Part shown: piece after piece, positions 8,791 to 17,512 of the stretch
How the letters are laid out: every line of letters begins with the position of its first letter
How positions within the stretch are numbered: position 1 is the first letter of the stretch
Assembly: GCF_030758975.1 (NCBI RefSeq)
Contig: NZ_CP132359.1
Span: forward strand, 3,555,283 to 3,619,282
Origin: Bosea beijingensis
GTDB lineage: Bacteria > Pseudomonadota > Alphaproteobacteria > Rhizobiales > Beijerinckiaceae
Direction of reading: 5' to 3'
Length of the DNA: 64,000 nt
Position numbers and translations under genes: made by a program
The notes under the pieces: generated by a model
Seen by the model: the letters and a program-made list of their open reading frames with translations, nothing else
The model's database searches: none
What the model was told of the DNA's origin: nothing

Positions 8791-9849
8791 TCACGCCCCT
8801 TGCGGATAGACGAGCCCGGCGCTTTCGGCCCAGCCTATCGTGATGGTTTCGCCGACATGCGGCTCGGCGAGCCCGACCTTGTTCGGGATCTGCAGGAGCA
8901 TGCGGTCCTGCTCGTTGAGCGCGACCTGCACGTCGAGCAGCGCGCCGAGATAGGAGGCATGCTCGATCCGCGCCGTAAAGCGGTTGGGCAAACCGTCCGC
9001 CTCGCTGCCGACCGCGATCCGCTCGGGCCGCAGCGCCAGCGTCGCCTGCCCCGAGCCCGCAGCGGCGGAGCAGGCGATGTCGAGGCCGCCCTCGGTGCGG
9101 AAGCGGCCTTGCCCCGTGACCTGCCCTTCGATGAAGGCACTGCGCCCGATGAAGCCGGCTACAAAGCGATCGGCCGGCTTCTCGTAGAGCTCGCGCTGGG
9201 TGCCGATCTGGCGCACCTGCCCCTTTTCCATGACGACGAGACGGTCTGCCATCGTCAGCGCCTCCTCCTGGTCATGGGTCACCATGATCGTGGTCAGGCC
9301 GAGCTTCTGCTGCAATTCGCGGATCTCGATCCGGACTTCGAGCCGCAGCTTGGCGTCGAGATTGGAGAGCGGCTCGTCAAGCAGGAGCACCTGCGGTTCC
9401 ATCGCCAGCGCGCGGGCAAGCGCGACGCGCTGCTGCTGGCCGCCGGAGAGCTGACGCGGATAGCGCTCGTCGAAGCCGCCAAGCCGCACCAGCCGGAGCG
9501 CCTCGGCGACGCGCGGGCCCCGCTCGGCCTGCGGCACCTTGTGCATTTCCAGACCGAAGGCGACGTTCTGCGCGACCGTCATATGCGGGAACAGCGCATA
9601 GCTCTGAAAGACCAGCCCGCAATGACGCTTCCACGGCGGCAGGTTGGTGACGTCCTGCTCGCCGATGGTGATCCCGCCGGAGGTCGGCGCGATGAAGCCG
9701 GCGACCATGCGCAGCGTCGTCGTCTTGCCGCAGCCGGAGGGGCCGAGAAGCACGAGGAACTCGCCATCGGCGACGGCGATGTCCACATCGTCGACGACCG
9801 TCAGCGCACCATAGGTCTTCTTCAGATGCGAGATAGAGAGCCGCGCCAT
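8791..9849 (-). CDS. ABC importer ATPase, PotA-like
   Basis: This 352-residue cytoplasmic ATPase energises the importer. Walker A is GPSGCGKTT at 36-44, the signature LSGGQ is at 134-138, Walker B LLLDEP at 155-160, and a switch histidine follows in VTHDQEEA. The C-terminal third carries a TOBE regulatory domain, giving the length normal for PotA/FbpC-type subunits. It starts 4 bases after the stop of the upstream permease gene and ends 37 bases before the binding-protein gene. Confidence 0.95.
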   Translation of the reverse strand: MARLSISHLKKTYGALTVVDDVDIAVADGEFLVLLGPSGCGKTTTLRMVAGFIAPTSGGITIGEQDVTNLPPWKRHCGLVFQSYALFPHMTVAQNVAFGLEMHKVPQAERGPRVAEALRLVRLGGFDERYPRQLSGGQQQRVALARALAMEPQVLLLDEPLSNLDAKLRLEVRIEIRELQQKLGLTTIMVTHDQEEALTMADRLVVMEKGQVRQIGTQRELYEKPADRFVAGFIGRSAFIEGQVTGQGRFRTEGGLDIACSAAAGSGQATLALRPERIAVGSEADGLPNRFTARIEHASYLGALLDVQVALNEQDRMLLQIPNKVGLAEPHVGETITIGWAESAGLVYPQGA

Positions 9850-9853
9850 CCGT

Positions 9854-10669
9854 TCACACCACCCGGCTCAGTTTGACATAGCGATCGGTCACGATCATCG
9901 CGACGCAGATCAGGATGATCTGGATGAGCGAAGCCGCGGCCACCGTCGGATCGATCTTCCATTCGAGATATTGGAGGATCGCGATCGGCAGCGTCGTCCG
10001 GCCCGGCCCGACCAGGAACAGGCTCATCTCGAGATTGCCGAACGAGGTCACGAAGCTGAACAGCGAGGCCGCGACGATGCCGGGCCGGATGCTCGGCAGC
10101 GTCACCCTCCAGAAGGTGGTGACCGGGCCGGCACCCAGATTCTGCGCAGCCTCCTCGATCGAACGATCGAAGCCGGCAAGGCTCGCCGTGACCAATCGCA
10201 CCACCCAGGGGATCACGACGAGCGTATGCGCGGCGACGAGGCCGGCAAGCGAGCCCATCACCGGCCATTGCGTGGCGATCTCGACCTCGATCTGGAAGAC
10301 ATAGGTCGCGGTGCCCAGCACGATGCCAGGCATCACCAGCGGCAAGAGCAGGAGCGTGCTGATACCGCCCCCCAGCGGGATGCGATGGCGCACCAATGCG
10401 AGGCTCGCCGGCACACCCAGCAGAAGGCCGATCAGCGTCGATGCAATGGCGACCTGGAGGCTCAGCGAGAAGCCGTCGATGAAGGATTTGTTGTTCGCCG
10501 CCCCCGCGAACCATTTCAGCGAATAGCCCTCCGGCGGGAAGGACGGGATCTCCTGCCGGAAGAAGGCGAGCCAGGTCACGAAGATCAACGGAAGCAGAAT
10601 GAAGCCGAGCGAGAGCGCGGCTGCACCGTTCAGGGCGTAGCGCCCGAATCGCTGCGAACCGGCGCTCAC
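9854..10669 (-). CDS. ABC transporter permease, PotC-like
   Basis: A 271-residue membrane protein with about six helices and an EAA loop (EEAAQNLGAGPVTTFWRVTL). It is the second permease of the PotABCD-type importer and the first gene of the operon. The start appears to be GTG at 10669 (reading MSAGSQRFGRYALNG); a GGGACAAGA stretch lies just upstream. Together with the PotB-like protein it should form the heterodimeric membrane channel. Confidence 0.92.
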   Translation of the reverse strand: MSAGSQRFGRYALNGAAALSLGFILLPLIFVTWLAFFRQEIPSFPPEGYSLKWFAGAANNKSFIDGFSLSLQVAIASTLIGLLLGVPASLALVRHRIPLGGGISTLLLLPLVMPGIVLGTATYVFQIEVEIATQWPVMGSLAGLVAAHTLVVIPWVVRLVTASLAGFDRSIEEAAQNLGAGPVTTFWRVTLPSIRPGIVAASLFSFVTSFGNLEMSLFLVGPGRTTLPIAILQYLEWKIDPTVAAASLIQIILICVAMIVTDRYVKLSRVV

Positions 10670-10822
10670 CCGTCTTGTCCCTGATGGCAGGCCGTTCCCT
10701 GCCTTATGTCGTCCGCTCTGAAGGCCAAGACCGTTCCCTCGTTTGAGCGGCAGTGTGCGACGCCACTTACAAACATTGAAGCCTGTATTTCGGTCTGATC
10801 ATGCCCTGTTGACGGGCAGGGC

Positions 10823-12058
10823 TCAGTGCAGCGTGTTCTTGTGGAAGGCGCCGCCCTTCATGATCGCAGCGAGATGCTTGCCCTGCTCCTGGAACAGCGC
10901 GAGGTCCTTCAGCGGGTCGCCATCGACGAGGATCAGGTCGGCGAAGGCGCCGGTCTGCACCGTGCCGACCTTGCCTTCCATGCGCAGGATCTGGGCCCCA
11001 ACCGTCGTCGCCGAGCGGATGATCTCCAGCGGCGACAGCACTTCGCGGCGCAGCAGGAACTCGCGCGACTGCTCGCTCTGCAACTGGCCGAGCAGGTCCG
11101 AGCCATAGGCGACCGGCACGCCGGCGCGCTTGCAGATCTCGAGGGAGCGCAGGCCGCCATCGATGACGAGGTCGTTCTTGGCCAGCATGTCGCCGGTCAT
11201 GCCGAACTCGGCCGCCCGCTCCTTCATAGCGTAATAGGCGACGAGATTGGCGGTGAGGAACATATTGTTCTCGGCCATCAGCTTGGCCGAGGCGTCGTCG
11301 ATCAGGTTGCCGTGCTCGATCGCGCGCACGCCGCATTGCGCAGCCCGTGTGATCGCCTCCGGCGTATAGGCATGGGCGCAGACATAGCGGCCGAAGGCCT
11401 TCGCCTCCTCGACCGCGGCCTTCACCTCGTCGACGCTGAACTGCATCGAATCCAGGGGGTCATAGGGGCTGGCGACGCCGCCCGACATCATGATCTTGAT
11501 ATGGTCGGCGCCGAGCCGCATCTGCTCGCGCACCGACTTGCGCACCGAAGAGACGCCGTCGGAGACGTTCATCGTATAGGCCATGGCGTTGCAGCAATGG
11601 CAGCGCGCGCCGAAATCGGTGCGCCGGCGCGGGTCGCTATGGCCGCCGGTCGGGCCGATCGCGGCGCCCGCGATGAACAGGCGCGGCCCTGCGACATCGC
11701 CCTTCTCGACCGCTTCCTTGATGCCCCAGTCGGCGCCGCCGGTATCGCGCACGCTGGTGAAGCCGCGGTCGAGCATGCCCTTCATCAATCGGACAGCGCG
11801 CGCCGTCATCAGCGTCAGCGGCATGCTCTCCATCGTCCGGATATAGACCTCGGACAGGAAGACATGGACATGGCTGTCGATCAGCCCGGGCATCAGCGTG
11901 CGGCCGCCGCAATCGATGACATCGGCCTTGGCGAGCTTCAGCGGCTTGTCGGAGAGTTCGCGGATGGTGTCGCCTTCGACGACGAGCTCGTAGCCCTGTC
12001 GGAGCTCACCGAAACCGGGTTCGAGCAAAGCGAAGTTCTTGAAATGCAGCATCGTCAT
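10823..12058 (-). CDS. Metal-dependent amidohydrolase (imidazolonepropionase/prolidase-like)
   Basis: This 411-residue enzyme is of the amidohydrolase superfamily. Visible metal ligands are H63 and H65 (DSHVH), a probable carboxylated lysine K188 (HIKIM), H229 (AHAY), H249 (IEHG) and D321 (YGSD). The subgroup with the IEHG motif hydrolyses amides or imides such as imidazolonepropionate or Xaa-Pro/Xaa-Lys dipeptides. An unusual CHCC cluster occurs at 153-156. I chose the ATG at 12058 because GGAGG lies 5 bases upstream. It is immediately upstream of, and co-directional with, the PotABCD-like importer, so the importer cargo may be its substrate. Confidence 0.9.
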   Translation of the reverse strand: MTMLHFKNFALLEPGFGELRQGYELVVEGDTIRELSDKPLKLAKADVIDCGGRTLMPGLIDSHVHVFLSEVYIRTMESMPLTLMTARAVRLMKGMLDRGFTSVRDTGGADWGIKEAVEKGDVAGPRLFIAGAAIGPTGGHSDPRRRTDFGARCHCCNAMAYTMNVSDGVSSVRKSVREQMRLGADHIKIMMSGGVASPYDPLDSMQFSVDEVKAAVEEAKAFGRYVCAHAYTPEAITRAAQCGVRAIEHGNLIDDASAKLMAENNMFLTANLVAYYAMKERAAEFGMTGDMLAKNDLVIDGGLRSLEICKRAGVPVAYGSDLLGQLQSEQSREFLLRREVLSPLEIIRSATTVGAQILRMEGKVGTVQTGAFADLILVDGDPLKDLALFQEQGKHLAAIMKGGAFHKNTLH

Positions 12059-12277
12059 CACCGCCTCCGAACATGCCTGCCGGGAAGCACCCGGCTCCGG
12101 ACGGAGCATGATATGCACGCAACATCCAACTTGTCGACAGCGTAGAATCGTTTGGGTGCCTGTTTGGAGAACGTCCTTCCTCGGCAGCAAATCCGCAGGG
12201 CTGCCCCATCGTGAGCGGCGTTGCGCCACCGGCCGATGGCAGGTTCACTGCGGCTCGACATGGAGATTCGTACGCGC

Positions 12278-13387
12278 ATGCCGGGACCATTGGACGGGAT
12301 CAAGATCGTCGACCTGACCACGGTCATCGCCGGCCCCTATGCGACGCAGATGCTTGGCGACATGGGCGCCGATGTCCTCAAGGTCGAGCCACCGGGCGGC
12401 GACATCATGCGCGCTCCCGGCCCCGCCCGCACGCCTGGCATGGGCGCGGCCTTCCTCAACTGCAACCGCAACAAGCGCAGCATCGCGCTCGACATGAAAT
12501 CGGCGGAGGACCTCGCCCATCTGCGCGAACTCATCGCCGATGCCGACATCTTCATCCACAACATGCGGATGGAAGCGGCTCGCCGCTACGGGCTCGACCC
12601 GGAAACGCTGCTCGCCCGGCATCCGCGCCTGATCTACTGCGCCATCGTCGGCTTCGGGCTGGACGGGCCCTATCGCGACCGCCCGGCCTATGACGACGTC
12701 ATCCAGGCCGCCTCCGGCTGGGCAGCGCTGGCGCAGCGCACCGGCGATGCGCCGGCCTACGCCCCCACCATCGTCGCCGACAAGACGACCGCCCTCTTCG
12801 CCGTCGGCGCCATCAATGCCGCGCTCTATCATCGGGCCGTCTCAGGCGAAGGCCAGGCAATCGAGGTCCCGATGTTCGAGGCGATGGTCTCCTTCCTCGC
12901 CGTCGAGCATCTCGGCGGGCTGAGTTTCGAGCCCGCACTTGGCTCTAGCGGGTATTCACGCGTTCTATCGCGGCATCGCCGGCCCTATCGGACGGCCGAC
13001 GGCTTCATCGCGGCGATGCCCTACACAGCGGCGCATTGGCAGGCGCTTTTCAGCGCCGCCGGCCGCGAGGACTGGGCGGCGGAGCCGGCGCTCAGCGACG
13101 GCGCCGCGCGCGCCGCGATGATCGACACGCTCTACGAGCGCCTGGCGGAATGCCTGTCGCATCGCTCCTCTGCCGACTGGCTCGCGATCCTCGACCGGAT
13201 CGACGTGCCCTGCTCGGCCGTCAACACGCTCGACGACCTGCTGGACGACCCGCATCTCAGGGCGACTGGTTTCTTCGAGACCGTCGAACATCCCGAGGAA
13301 GGGCGCCTGGTCGCAGCGAAGCCCCCGATCCGCTTCAGCAGGACGCCTTGCGCCATCACACGCCAGGCTCCTAGCCGGCCCCGTTAA
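12278..13387 (+). CDS. Class III CoA transferase (CaiB/BaiF family)
   Basis: The 369-residue protein matches the CaiB/BaiF family, which moves CoA between acyl thioesters and free acids. The N-terminus (PLDGIKIVDLTTVIAGPYAT) and the CoA-site region DVLKVEPPGGD are typical. The catalytic aspartate is probably D139 in PAYDDVIQA. The start is uncertain: ATG 12278 gives the usual family N-terminus with GGAG 12 bases upstream, while ATG 12260 is also open. It is divergent from the amidohydrolase across a 219-base gap and may activate an acid produced by it. Confidence 0.9.
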   Translation: MPGPLDGIKIVDLTTVIAGPYATQMLGDMGADVLKVEPPGGDIMRAPGPARTPGMGAAFLNCNRNKRSIALDMKSAEDLAHLRELIADADIFIHNMRMEAARRYGLDPETLLARHPRLIYCAIVGFGLDGPYRDRPAYDDVIQAASGWAALAQRTGDAPAYAPTIVADKTTALFAVGAINAALYHRAVSGEGQAIEVPMFEAMVSFLAVEHLGGLSFEPALGSSGYSRVLSRHRRPYRTADGFIAAMPYTAAHWQALFSAAGREDWAAEPALSDGAARAAMIDTLYERLAECLSHRSSADWLAILDRIDVPCSAVNTLDDLLDDPHLRATGFFETVEHPEEGRLVAAKPPIRFSRTPCAITRQAPSRPR

Positions 13388-13669
13388 GCACAAGGCGGCA
13401 CCGGCGCCACAGGGCATCGCGATCTGACCGGCGCGCCCTTGCTGTGAACGCTGCGGAATGCGAGAACGCCGGGCAGTGCGAACAAGGGCCGACCGCGCCG
13501 GAATGGAAGCACTGTTTCTCCATTCATCCGCTTGCAGGCCAAACGGCATATCTGCTTTTGACTTCAAACCGATGAGACATCGTTCGCTCCTGACCCACGC
13601 TGCATGGCCATCGCCCGATCGGACGATCGGCGACGCCTCGCGGCCGGATCAAGGATTGTGAGGACTCGC

Positions 13670-14413
13670 TTGCGCATTCTCCTGCTGAATCCCAACACCA
13701 TGCCGGAGATGACGGCGCTGGTCGCGCGCGTGGTCCAGGCCTACCTGCCGGCACGGACCGAGCTCGTACCGGTCACCGGCCGCTTCGGTGCGCATTACAT
13801 CGCCAGCCGCAGCGCCGGCGTCATCGCCGCCCATGCCGCGCTCGAGGCCTTCGCCGAGCATGGTGGGGATTGTGACGGCGTCTATCTCGCCTGCTTCGGC
13901 GATCCCGGCCTGCTCGCCCTCAAGGAGATGGCCCGGGTTCCGGTGATCGGCATGGCGGAAGCCAGCAGCCGCTATGCCGCGGAACAGGCCGAGCGCTTCG
14001 CCATCGTCACCGGCGGCGAGCGCTGGGGGCCGATGCTGCACGAATTCGTCGGCTCGATCGGGCTGGGCAACCGCCTCGCCGCGGTCGAGACGGTGGCTCC
14101 CACCGGCGCCGACATCGCCCGCGACCCCGACGGCTCTATCGCCATGCTCGCGGAAGCCTGCCGCAGGGTCGCCAAGCGCGACGGTGCCGGCGCGGTCATC
14201 CTCGGCGGCGCCGGGCTTGCGGGGCTCGCGCCCCGCGTCCAGCCGCATGTCGACGTGCCCGTGATCTGCTCGGCCGAGGCCGGCATCCGCATGCTGCTGG
14301 CCGAACTCGATCAGCCGCGCCCGAAGCCGCTGGAAGGCGACCTCGCCCTACCGGCGCCGGTCGCCAGCACCGGGCTTTCCGCAGGCCTGTCCCGATTGCT
14401 GGCACAGCCCTGA
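13670..14413 (+). CDS. Asp/Glu/hydantoin-racemase-fold protein lacking the second cysteine
   Basis: The 247-residue protein has the Asp/Glu racemase fold and the (M)RILLLNPNT start of hydantoin racemases. Two-base racemases need two cysteines. The first is present (C75, in YLACFGDPG), but the second motif, normally LGCAG, reads LGGAG at 178-182. Another cysteine, C200, lies in VPVICSAEAG outside the usual site. The start is probably TTG 13670, with GAGGA 5 bases upstream; GTG 13658 is the alternative. A gap of 282 bases without recognisable genes precedes it. It may be a one-cysteine decarboxylase-like or non-racemising member. Confidence 0.82.
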   Translation: MRILLLNPNTMPEMTALVARVVQAYLPARTELVPVTGRFGAHYIASRSAGVIAAHAALEAFAEHGGDCDGVYLACFGDPGLLALKEMARVPVIGMAEASSRYAAEQAERFAIVTGGERWGPMLHEFVGSIGLGNRLAAVETVAPTGADIARDPDGSIAMLAEACRRVAKRDGAGAVILGGAGLAGLAPRVQPHVDVPVICSAEAGIRMLLAELDQPRPKPLEGDLALPAPVASTGLSAGLSRLLAQP

Positions 14414-14423
14414 GCGGAGCTGG

Positions 14424-15335
14424 TCAGCCCTTGCCGTCGAGCGAAGCGCCGTTCAGGCCCGCGATCCAGTCCGAGAGCATCGGGACATAGTCATCGCCCT
14501 TGCCGCTGGCGACGGCGGCGGCGTAGCTGTTCTTCACGGCATTGCCGATCGGATTGGCGACGCCGGCCTCGTTGGCGACGCTCTCCAGATAGCGGACGTC
14601 CTTCAGCGCGTTGCTTAGGGTAAACCTGTGGGCGTTGCGGTCGCGCTCCAGCACATAGGTCATGAAGGTCTGGTAGAAGCCGCAATCCATGCGGCTGCCG
14701 CGGATGACGCTGTCGAAGACCTGCGGCGTGATACCGATCTTCTGGCCCAGCGTCAGCGCCTCCGCATAGATCGCGGCATAGCCCAGCGACAGGAAGTTGT
14801 TGATCAGCTTCATCTTGTGGCCGTCACCGACCGGGCCGAGATGCACGATCTTCTGCGCCCAGGCCTCGCAGGCCGGCCTGATCCGGGCGAACACCTCCGG
14901 TGAGGCCCCGATCATCGCCGAGAGCTGCCCCAATGCCGCCTGCGCCGGCGTTCCACCGAGCGGTGCGTCCGCCATATCCAGGCCTTTGGCTTCCAGCTCG
15001 GCCGCGAGCTTCACCGTCACCGTGGGATCGGAGGTCGAGCAATCGACGATCACCGTGCCCGGCTTCGCCCCGGCGATGATGCCGTTCTCGCCCTTCAGAA
15101 CGGCCTCGACCTGGGCCGAGCCGGTCACGCACAGGAAGATGATCTCGGCGCGCGCCGCAAGCTCCTTCGGCGTCTTCGCCTCGACGGCGCCGGCCGCGAC
15201 CAGCTCCTCGACCGGCTTGCGGTTGCGGTGCCCCATCACGGTGAGCGGGAAGCCCTTGTCCACGAGATTGCGGGCCATGCCCTGCCCCATCAGGCCGACG
15301 CCGATGAAGCCGACGGACTCTTTGCGTGCGCTCAT
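14424..15335 (-). CDS. NAD(P)-dependent beta-hydroxyacid dehydrogenase (3-hydroxyisobutyrate dehydrogenase family)
   Basis: This 303-residue enzyme has an N-terminal Rossmann fold with GFIGVGLMGQGMARNL at about 9-24, a substrate loop (DAPLGGTPAQAA) and the catalytic K176 with N180 in GDGHKMKLINN. The family oxidises 3-hydroxy acids such as 3-hydroxyisobutyrate or tartronate semialdehyde's reduced form. The ATG at 15335 has GGGAG 9 bases upstream and is preferred to a TTG two codons earlier. It converges on the racemase-like gene with 10 bases between stops, and is divergent from the LacI-type regulator. Confidence 0.92.
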   Translation of the reverse strand: MSARKESVGFIGVGLMGQGMARNLVDKGFPLTVMGHRNRKPVEELVAAGAVEAKTPKELAARAEIIFLCVTGSAQVEAVLKGENGIIAGAKPGTVIVDCSTSDPTVTVKLAAELEAKGLDMADAPLGGTPAQAALGQLSAMIGASPEVFARIRPACEAWAQKIVHLGPVGDGHKMKLINNFLSLGYAAIYAEALTLGQKIGITPQVFDSVIRGSRMDCGFYQTFMTYVLERDRNAHRFTLSNALKDVRYLESVANEAGVANPIGNAVKNSYAAAVASGKGDDYVPMLSDWIAGLNGASLDGKG

Positions 15336-15436
15336 CTTCAAATTCTCCCGCTGATATGGTTGAGATGGAGCCGGAAGTCGGCGAAATGGCCCGACAGGCA
15401 GCCGGCCGCGAGGCCCGCGCCCAGTATGGACGAGTC

Positions 15437-16507
15437 ATGACCGCCAGCGACCCGCCCGGGCCCCGCCAGCCCAAAAGCCCGATGCCCGCCGGCCGCAGCC
15501 GCGTCACGCTGCAGGTCATCGCCGAGCGTCTTTCGGTCTCGACAGCGACGGTGTCCCTGGCATTGCGCGGCTCCCAGCTCGTGGCGGAAGCGACCCGCAA
15601 CCGCGTGCGCGAGATCGCCCGCGAGATGGGCTACAGCTACAATCGCAGCGCCGCATCGCTGCGCACGGACCGCACCAACATCATCGGCGTCGGCTTCCAT
15701 GACATCACCAATCCGTATTTCGCCGAGTTGCTGGCGGCGATCGAGGAGACAGCGGCCCGTCACGATCGCTCGATCCTGCTCGGCACCTATTCCGAGAACC
15801 TGGACCGGCAGCAGCGCGTGCTGAGCACGTTGGCCGAATACCGGCCGGACGGCATGGTGCTCTGCCCTGCCGGCGCCAGCACGGCGGAGAACCTGATGCC
15901 GCTCGTCGAGGCCGGTATCCCGATCGTCCAGCTCTCGCGCGAGATTCCCGAGCTCGAGCTCGATTTCGTCGGCTCCGACGACCGCCACGGCACCAATCTC
16001 GCGATGGAGCACCTGATCGGGCTCGGCCATCGCCGCATCGCCTTCCTTTGCGCCAACGAGAACATCTCGACCGGGCGTAACCGCTATGCCGGCTATCGCG
16101 AGGCGCTCACCCGCCATGGCCTGCCCTTCGACCCTGCCCTGGTGCATTTCGACTACGGCACCCGCGAGAACGGGCTCAAGGGCATCCAGCAGGTCCTCGA
16201 CGCCCATGACCCGCCGACGGCCGCCGCCTGCATGAACGACCTCGCGGCCTTCGGCGCGATGCTCGGCCTGCGCCATCGCGGGCTGGAGGCCGGCAGCGAT
16301 TTCTCGATCGTCGGCTGCGACGACGTGAAGGAGGCGGCGCAGTGGTTCCCCGCGCTCACCACCGTCTACAATTTCCAGAACGAGATGGGCGCCAAATCGG
16401 CAGAGTTCCTGCTGAACCGCATCGCCGATCCGACCGCGCCGACGCAGCGCCTCCTGCTGACGCCAGCCCTCCACATCCGCGGGACGACCTGCCCGCCGCC
16501 GCGCTGA
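15437..16507 (+). CDS. LacI-family transcriptional regulator
   Basis: The 356-residue protein has a LacI helix-turn-helix at about residues 23-48 (VTLQVIAERLSVSTATVSLA), although the usual hinge-adjacent arginine pattern is preceded by a longer, proline-rich N-terminus than normal. The rest is a sugar-binding core (NIIGVGFHDITNPYFAELL, then GCDDVKEA near the C-terminus). The start at ATG 15437 is a choice; ATGs at 15356, 15365 and 15386 are in frame. It lies between two beta-hydroxyacid dehydrogenase genes and close to the sugar ABC operon, the likely targets. Confidence 0.92.
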   Translation: MTASDPPGPRQPKSPMPAGRSRVTLQVIAERLSVSTATVSLALRGSQLVAEATRNRVREIAREMGYSYNRSAASLRTDRTNIIGVGFHDITNPYFAELLAAIEETAARHDRSILLGTYSENLDRQQRVLSTLAEYRPDGMVLCPAGASTAENLMPLVEAGIPIVQLSREIPELELDFVGSDDRHGTNLAMEHLIGLGHRRIAFLCANENISTGRNRYAGYREALTRHGLPFDPALVHFDYGTRENGLKGIQQVLDAHDPPTAAACMNDLAAFGAMLGLRHRGLEAGSDFSIVGCDDVKEAAQWFPALTTVYNFQNEMGAKSAEFLLNRIADPTAPTQRLLLTPALHIRGTTCPPPR

Positions 16508-16514
16508 GGCAGCG

Positions 16515-17420
16515 TCAGGCATCGTTCGCTGGCTTGGCGTTGAGCGCGCGATAGGCCCGCACCACCTGCGAATCGTCGCGCCCGCCATGGCCGAGGCCCG
16601 ATGCCGACAGGAACATCTGGTGCGCGGCCGCAGCCAGCGGCAGGGCCGTCTTCGCCGCGCGCCCGGCATCGAGCACGATGCCCAGGTCCTTGACGAAGAT
16701 GTCGACGGCGCTCGCCACCACCGGATCGGGCTCGTGCATACGCGGCCCGCGATCCCTGAGCATCCAGGAAGAGGCGGCCGAGCCGCCCATGATCTCGAAG
16801 AGCAGGCGCCCGTCGATGCCAGCCTTCTCGGCCAGCGACAGAGCCTCGGCCGCGACCGCGATATGCACGCCGGCGAGGAGCTGGTTGACGGTCTTCACCG
16901 TCGCGCCCTGCCCGGCCCTCTCGCCGACATGGAAGACCTTGTCACCGAGCGCGTCGAGCACCGGCTTCGCCCGCGCGAAGCTGTCCTGGGGGGCGCCGAC
17001 CATGATGGTCAGCGTCGCGTTGCGCGCGCCGTTGACGCCGCCCGAAACCGGCGCGTCGATGAAATGCCGCCCGGTCTTCGTCACCTCGGCCGCAATCGCC
17101 TCCGCCTCGCCCGGCGGGCAGGTCGCCATCAGGATGACGGTGGCACCCGGCGCCAACGCCTCGAGCGCCCCGGCCTCGAACAGCACCGCGCGCGCCTGGG
17201 CGGCATTGACGACCATCAGCACCAGCGCCTCGGCACCTGACGCCGCCGCCTTCGCGCTAGCTGCCGCATGCCCACCGGCCGCGGCGAGCGCATCGCGCGC
17301 CGCCTCGCGCATGTCGAAGCCGGTGACGCGAAACTGCTTCTTCACGAGGTTCTCGGCCATCGGCGCGCCCATGGCGCCGAGCCCGACGAAGGCGATACTG
17401 GAAATCGGTTGAGCGGACAT
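16515..17420 (-). CDS. NAD-dependent dehydrogenase, L-threonate dehydrogenase (LtnD)-like
   Basis: The 301-residue protein belongs to the 3-hydroxyisobutyrate dehydrogenase superfamily. The Rossmann motif is FVGLGAMGAPMAENL (11-25), the substrate loop DAPVSGGVNGA (123-133), and the catalytic lysine K176 lies in GQGATVKTVNQ. The sequence style (VNAAQARAVLF, CPPGEAEAIA) is like the L-threonate dehydrogenases that start four-carbon sugar-acid catabolism. It follows the sugar ABC importer genes on the same strand, 92 bases downstream of the last permease, and converges on the LacI gene with 7 bases between. The substrate is inferred, not shown. Confidence 0.88.
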   Translation of the reverse strand: MSAQPISSIAFVGLGAMGAPMAENLVKKQFRVTGFDMREAARDALAAAGGHAAASAKAAASGAEALVLMVVNAAQARAVLFEAGALEALAPGATVILMATCPPGEAEAIAAEVTKTGRHFIDAPVSGGVNGARNATLTIMVGAPQDSFARAKPVLDALGDKVFHVGERAGQGATVKTVNQLLAGVHIAVAAEALSLAEKAGIDGRLLFEIMGGSAASSWMLRDRGPRMHEPDPVVASAVDIFVKDLGIVLDAGRAAKTALPLAAAAHQMFLSASGLGHGGRDDSQVVRAYRALNAKPANDA

Positions 17421-17512
17421 GGCAGGAGGCACTCTTTGAACGAAAGCGGGCACGGCTCTCGCCATGCCCCCAATGGATAGTGCCGGCCGCGAAGGCCCGC
17501 ACCGAAGCCTGA

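Noticed and set aside
13458..13661. Short frame (67 codons) before the racemase-like gene
   Set aside because: No ribosome site, basic random-looking composition, runs into the start region of the real gene.
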